Shown: piece after piece, positions 6,645 to 7,201 of the stretch
Layout: every line of letters begins with the position of its first letter
How positions within the stretch are numbered: position 1 is the first letter of the stretch
NCBI GenBank assembly: GCA_003972865.1
Contig: QOAX01000087.1
Coordinates: 1 to 7,201 of the forward strand
DNA from: Verrucomicrobiota bacterium
GTDB taxonomy: Bacteria > Verrucomicrobiota > Verrucomicrobiia > Limisphaerales > UBA1096
DNA length: 7,201 nucleotides
Reading direction: 5' to 3'
The notes under the pieces: model-generated
Told to the model about the DNA's origin: nothing
Database searches by the model: none
Seen by the model: the letters and a program-made list of their open reading frames with translations, nothing else
Translations under genes and position numbers: made by a program

Positions 6645-6656
6645 GCGTCCGGACGC
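6645..6656. repeat. 12-base perfect palindrome GCGTCCGGACGC
   Basis: GCGTCC is followed directly by its reverse complement GGACGC, two bases after the putative -10 element and 33 bases before ATG 6690. The position suits an operator, but a chance palindrome in GC-rich DNA cannot be excluded. Confidence 0.4.
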
Positions 6657-6689
6657 ACAGTTTTAACCAATCAAGCTAACAACAGACTC

Positions 6690-7201
6690 ATGACTGAAAA
6701 TAAAATCACCCGCCGGAGTTTTGTGGAACGATCCCTGGCCACAGGCGCCGTGCTGGCCCTGCCCACCCACCGCGTGCTGGGCGCCAACTCGGATATCCGG
6801 GTGGCCATCATCGGCTGCGGCGGCAAGGGGACAAGTCACCTGCGCGATTTCGCCACCAAACCGGGGGTCCGGATCGTGGCCATCAGCGACGCCGACAAGG
6901 CCCACATGAACAGCGCCGAGAACCAGCTCAAAAACACGCTGGACAAGCAGGGCGCCAACGTCGATGCCCGCTACAGGCAGCATCAGGATTTTCGCCATAT
7001 CCTGGATCGGCCGGACGTGGACGTTGTCGTGATCGCCACGCCCAACCACTGGCACGCGCTCCTCACCGTCATGGCCTGTCAGGCTGGCAAGGATGTTTAC
7101 GTCGAGAAACCGGTCAGCCACTGCATCTGGGAGGGCCGCAAATCCATCGAGGCCGCCCGCAAGTACAACCGGATCGTGCAGGCCGGCACCCAGCAGCGCT
7201 C
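6690..7201 (+). CDS. Tat-exported Gfo/Idh/MocA family oxidoreductase (4), 3' end off the window
   Basis: The frame is open from ATG 6690 to the right edge, 170 complete codons plus two bases, so only the N-terminal domain is seen. The leader has ITRRSFVERS (6-15) followed by ATGAVLALP, a twin-arginine signal. The Rossmann domain shows VAIIGCGGKG (38-47), VAISDADK (63-70), VDVVVIATPNHWHALLTVMA (110-129) and EKP at 139-141, then the QAGTQQRS segment at the edge. This NHWH and GTQQRS pattern differs from oxidoreductases 2 and 3, so it is a separate subfamily. The catalytic C-terminal domain lies outside the window. The predicted role is a periplasmic NAD(P)-dependent oxidoreductase of unknown substrate. 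No Shine-Dalgarno site precedes the ATG. The start is chosen because the Tat motif follows directly. Confidence 0.93.
   Translation, partial: MTENKITRRSFVERSLATGAVLALPTHRVLGANSDIRVAIIGCGGKGTSHLRDFATKPGVRIVAISDADKAHMNSAENQLKNTLDKQGANVDARYRQHQDFRHILDRPDVDVVVIATPNHWHALLTVMACQAGKDVYVEKPVSHCIWEGRKSIEAARKYNRIVQAGTQQR

Overview
The window most likely comes from a PVC-superphylum bacterium, Verrucomicrobiota more probably than Planctomycetota or Lentisphaerota. This is an inference from gene content. It holds several Tat-exported Gfo/Idh/MocA oxidoreductases, a protein joining a 'planctomycete-type' cytochrome c domain to WD40-like repeats, high GC, and mostly Shine-Dalgarno-poor starts. No RNA gene, transposase, integrase or CRISPR array is visible.

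Layout. Positions 1-1308 (minus) carry the 5' 436 codons of a secreted c-type cytochrome/WD40 protein that runs off the left edge. A divergent intergenic region with a good promoter leads to oxidoreductase 1 (1490-2830, plus). It is followed by a strong intrinsic terminator and a second, longer hairpin built from CTTGGCCAAG palindromes. Oxidoreductase 2 (3054-4436, plus) ends at a terminator and converges on oxidoreductase 3 (4576-5925, minus). The convergent gap contains four degenerate heptamer repeats. A divergent gap then leads to a small GtrA-family membrane protein (6104-6562, plus) and to oxidoreductase 4 (6690 to the right edge, plus, partial).

How the genes fit together. The four oxidoreductases are distinct paralogues, each with a twin-arginine leader, a dinucleotide-binding loop and an E/QKP motif. 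They are arranged as separate transcription units in both orientations, not as one operon. Tat export means they probably fold with their nicotinamide cofactor in the cytoplasm and then act in the periplasm, where free NAD(P) is not available. The best-known precedent is Zymomonas glucose-fructose oxidoreductase. Substrates cannot be read from the sequence; sugars or sugar derivatives are likely. The secreted cytochrome could serve periplasmic electron transfer, and GtrA proteins move polyprenyl-linked sugars, but a shared pathway is not demonstrated. I see no clearly new system. The most unusual points are the paralogue cluster, an Asn at the usual active-site His position of oxidoreductase 1, and the iterated palindrome.
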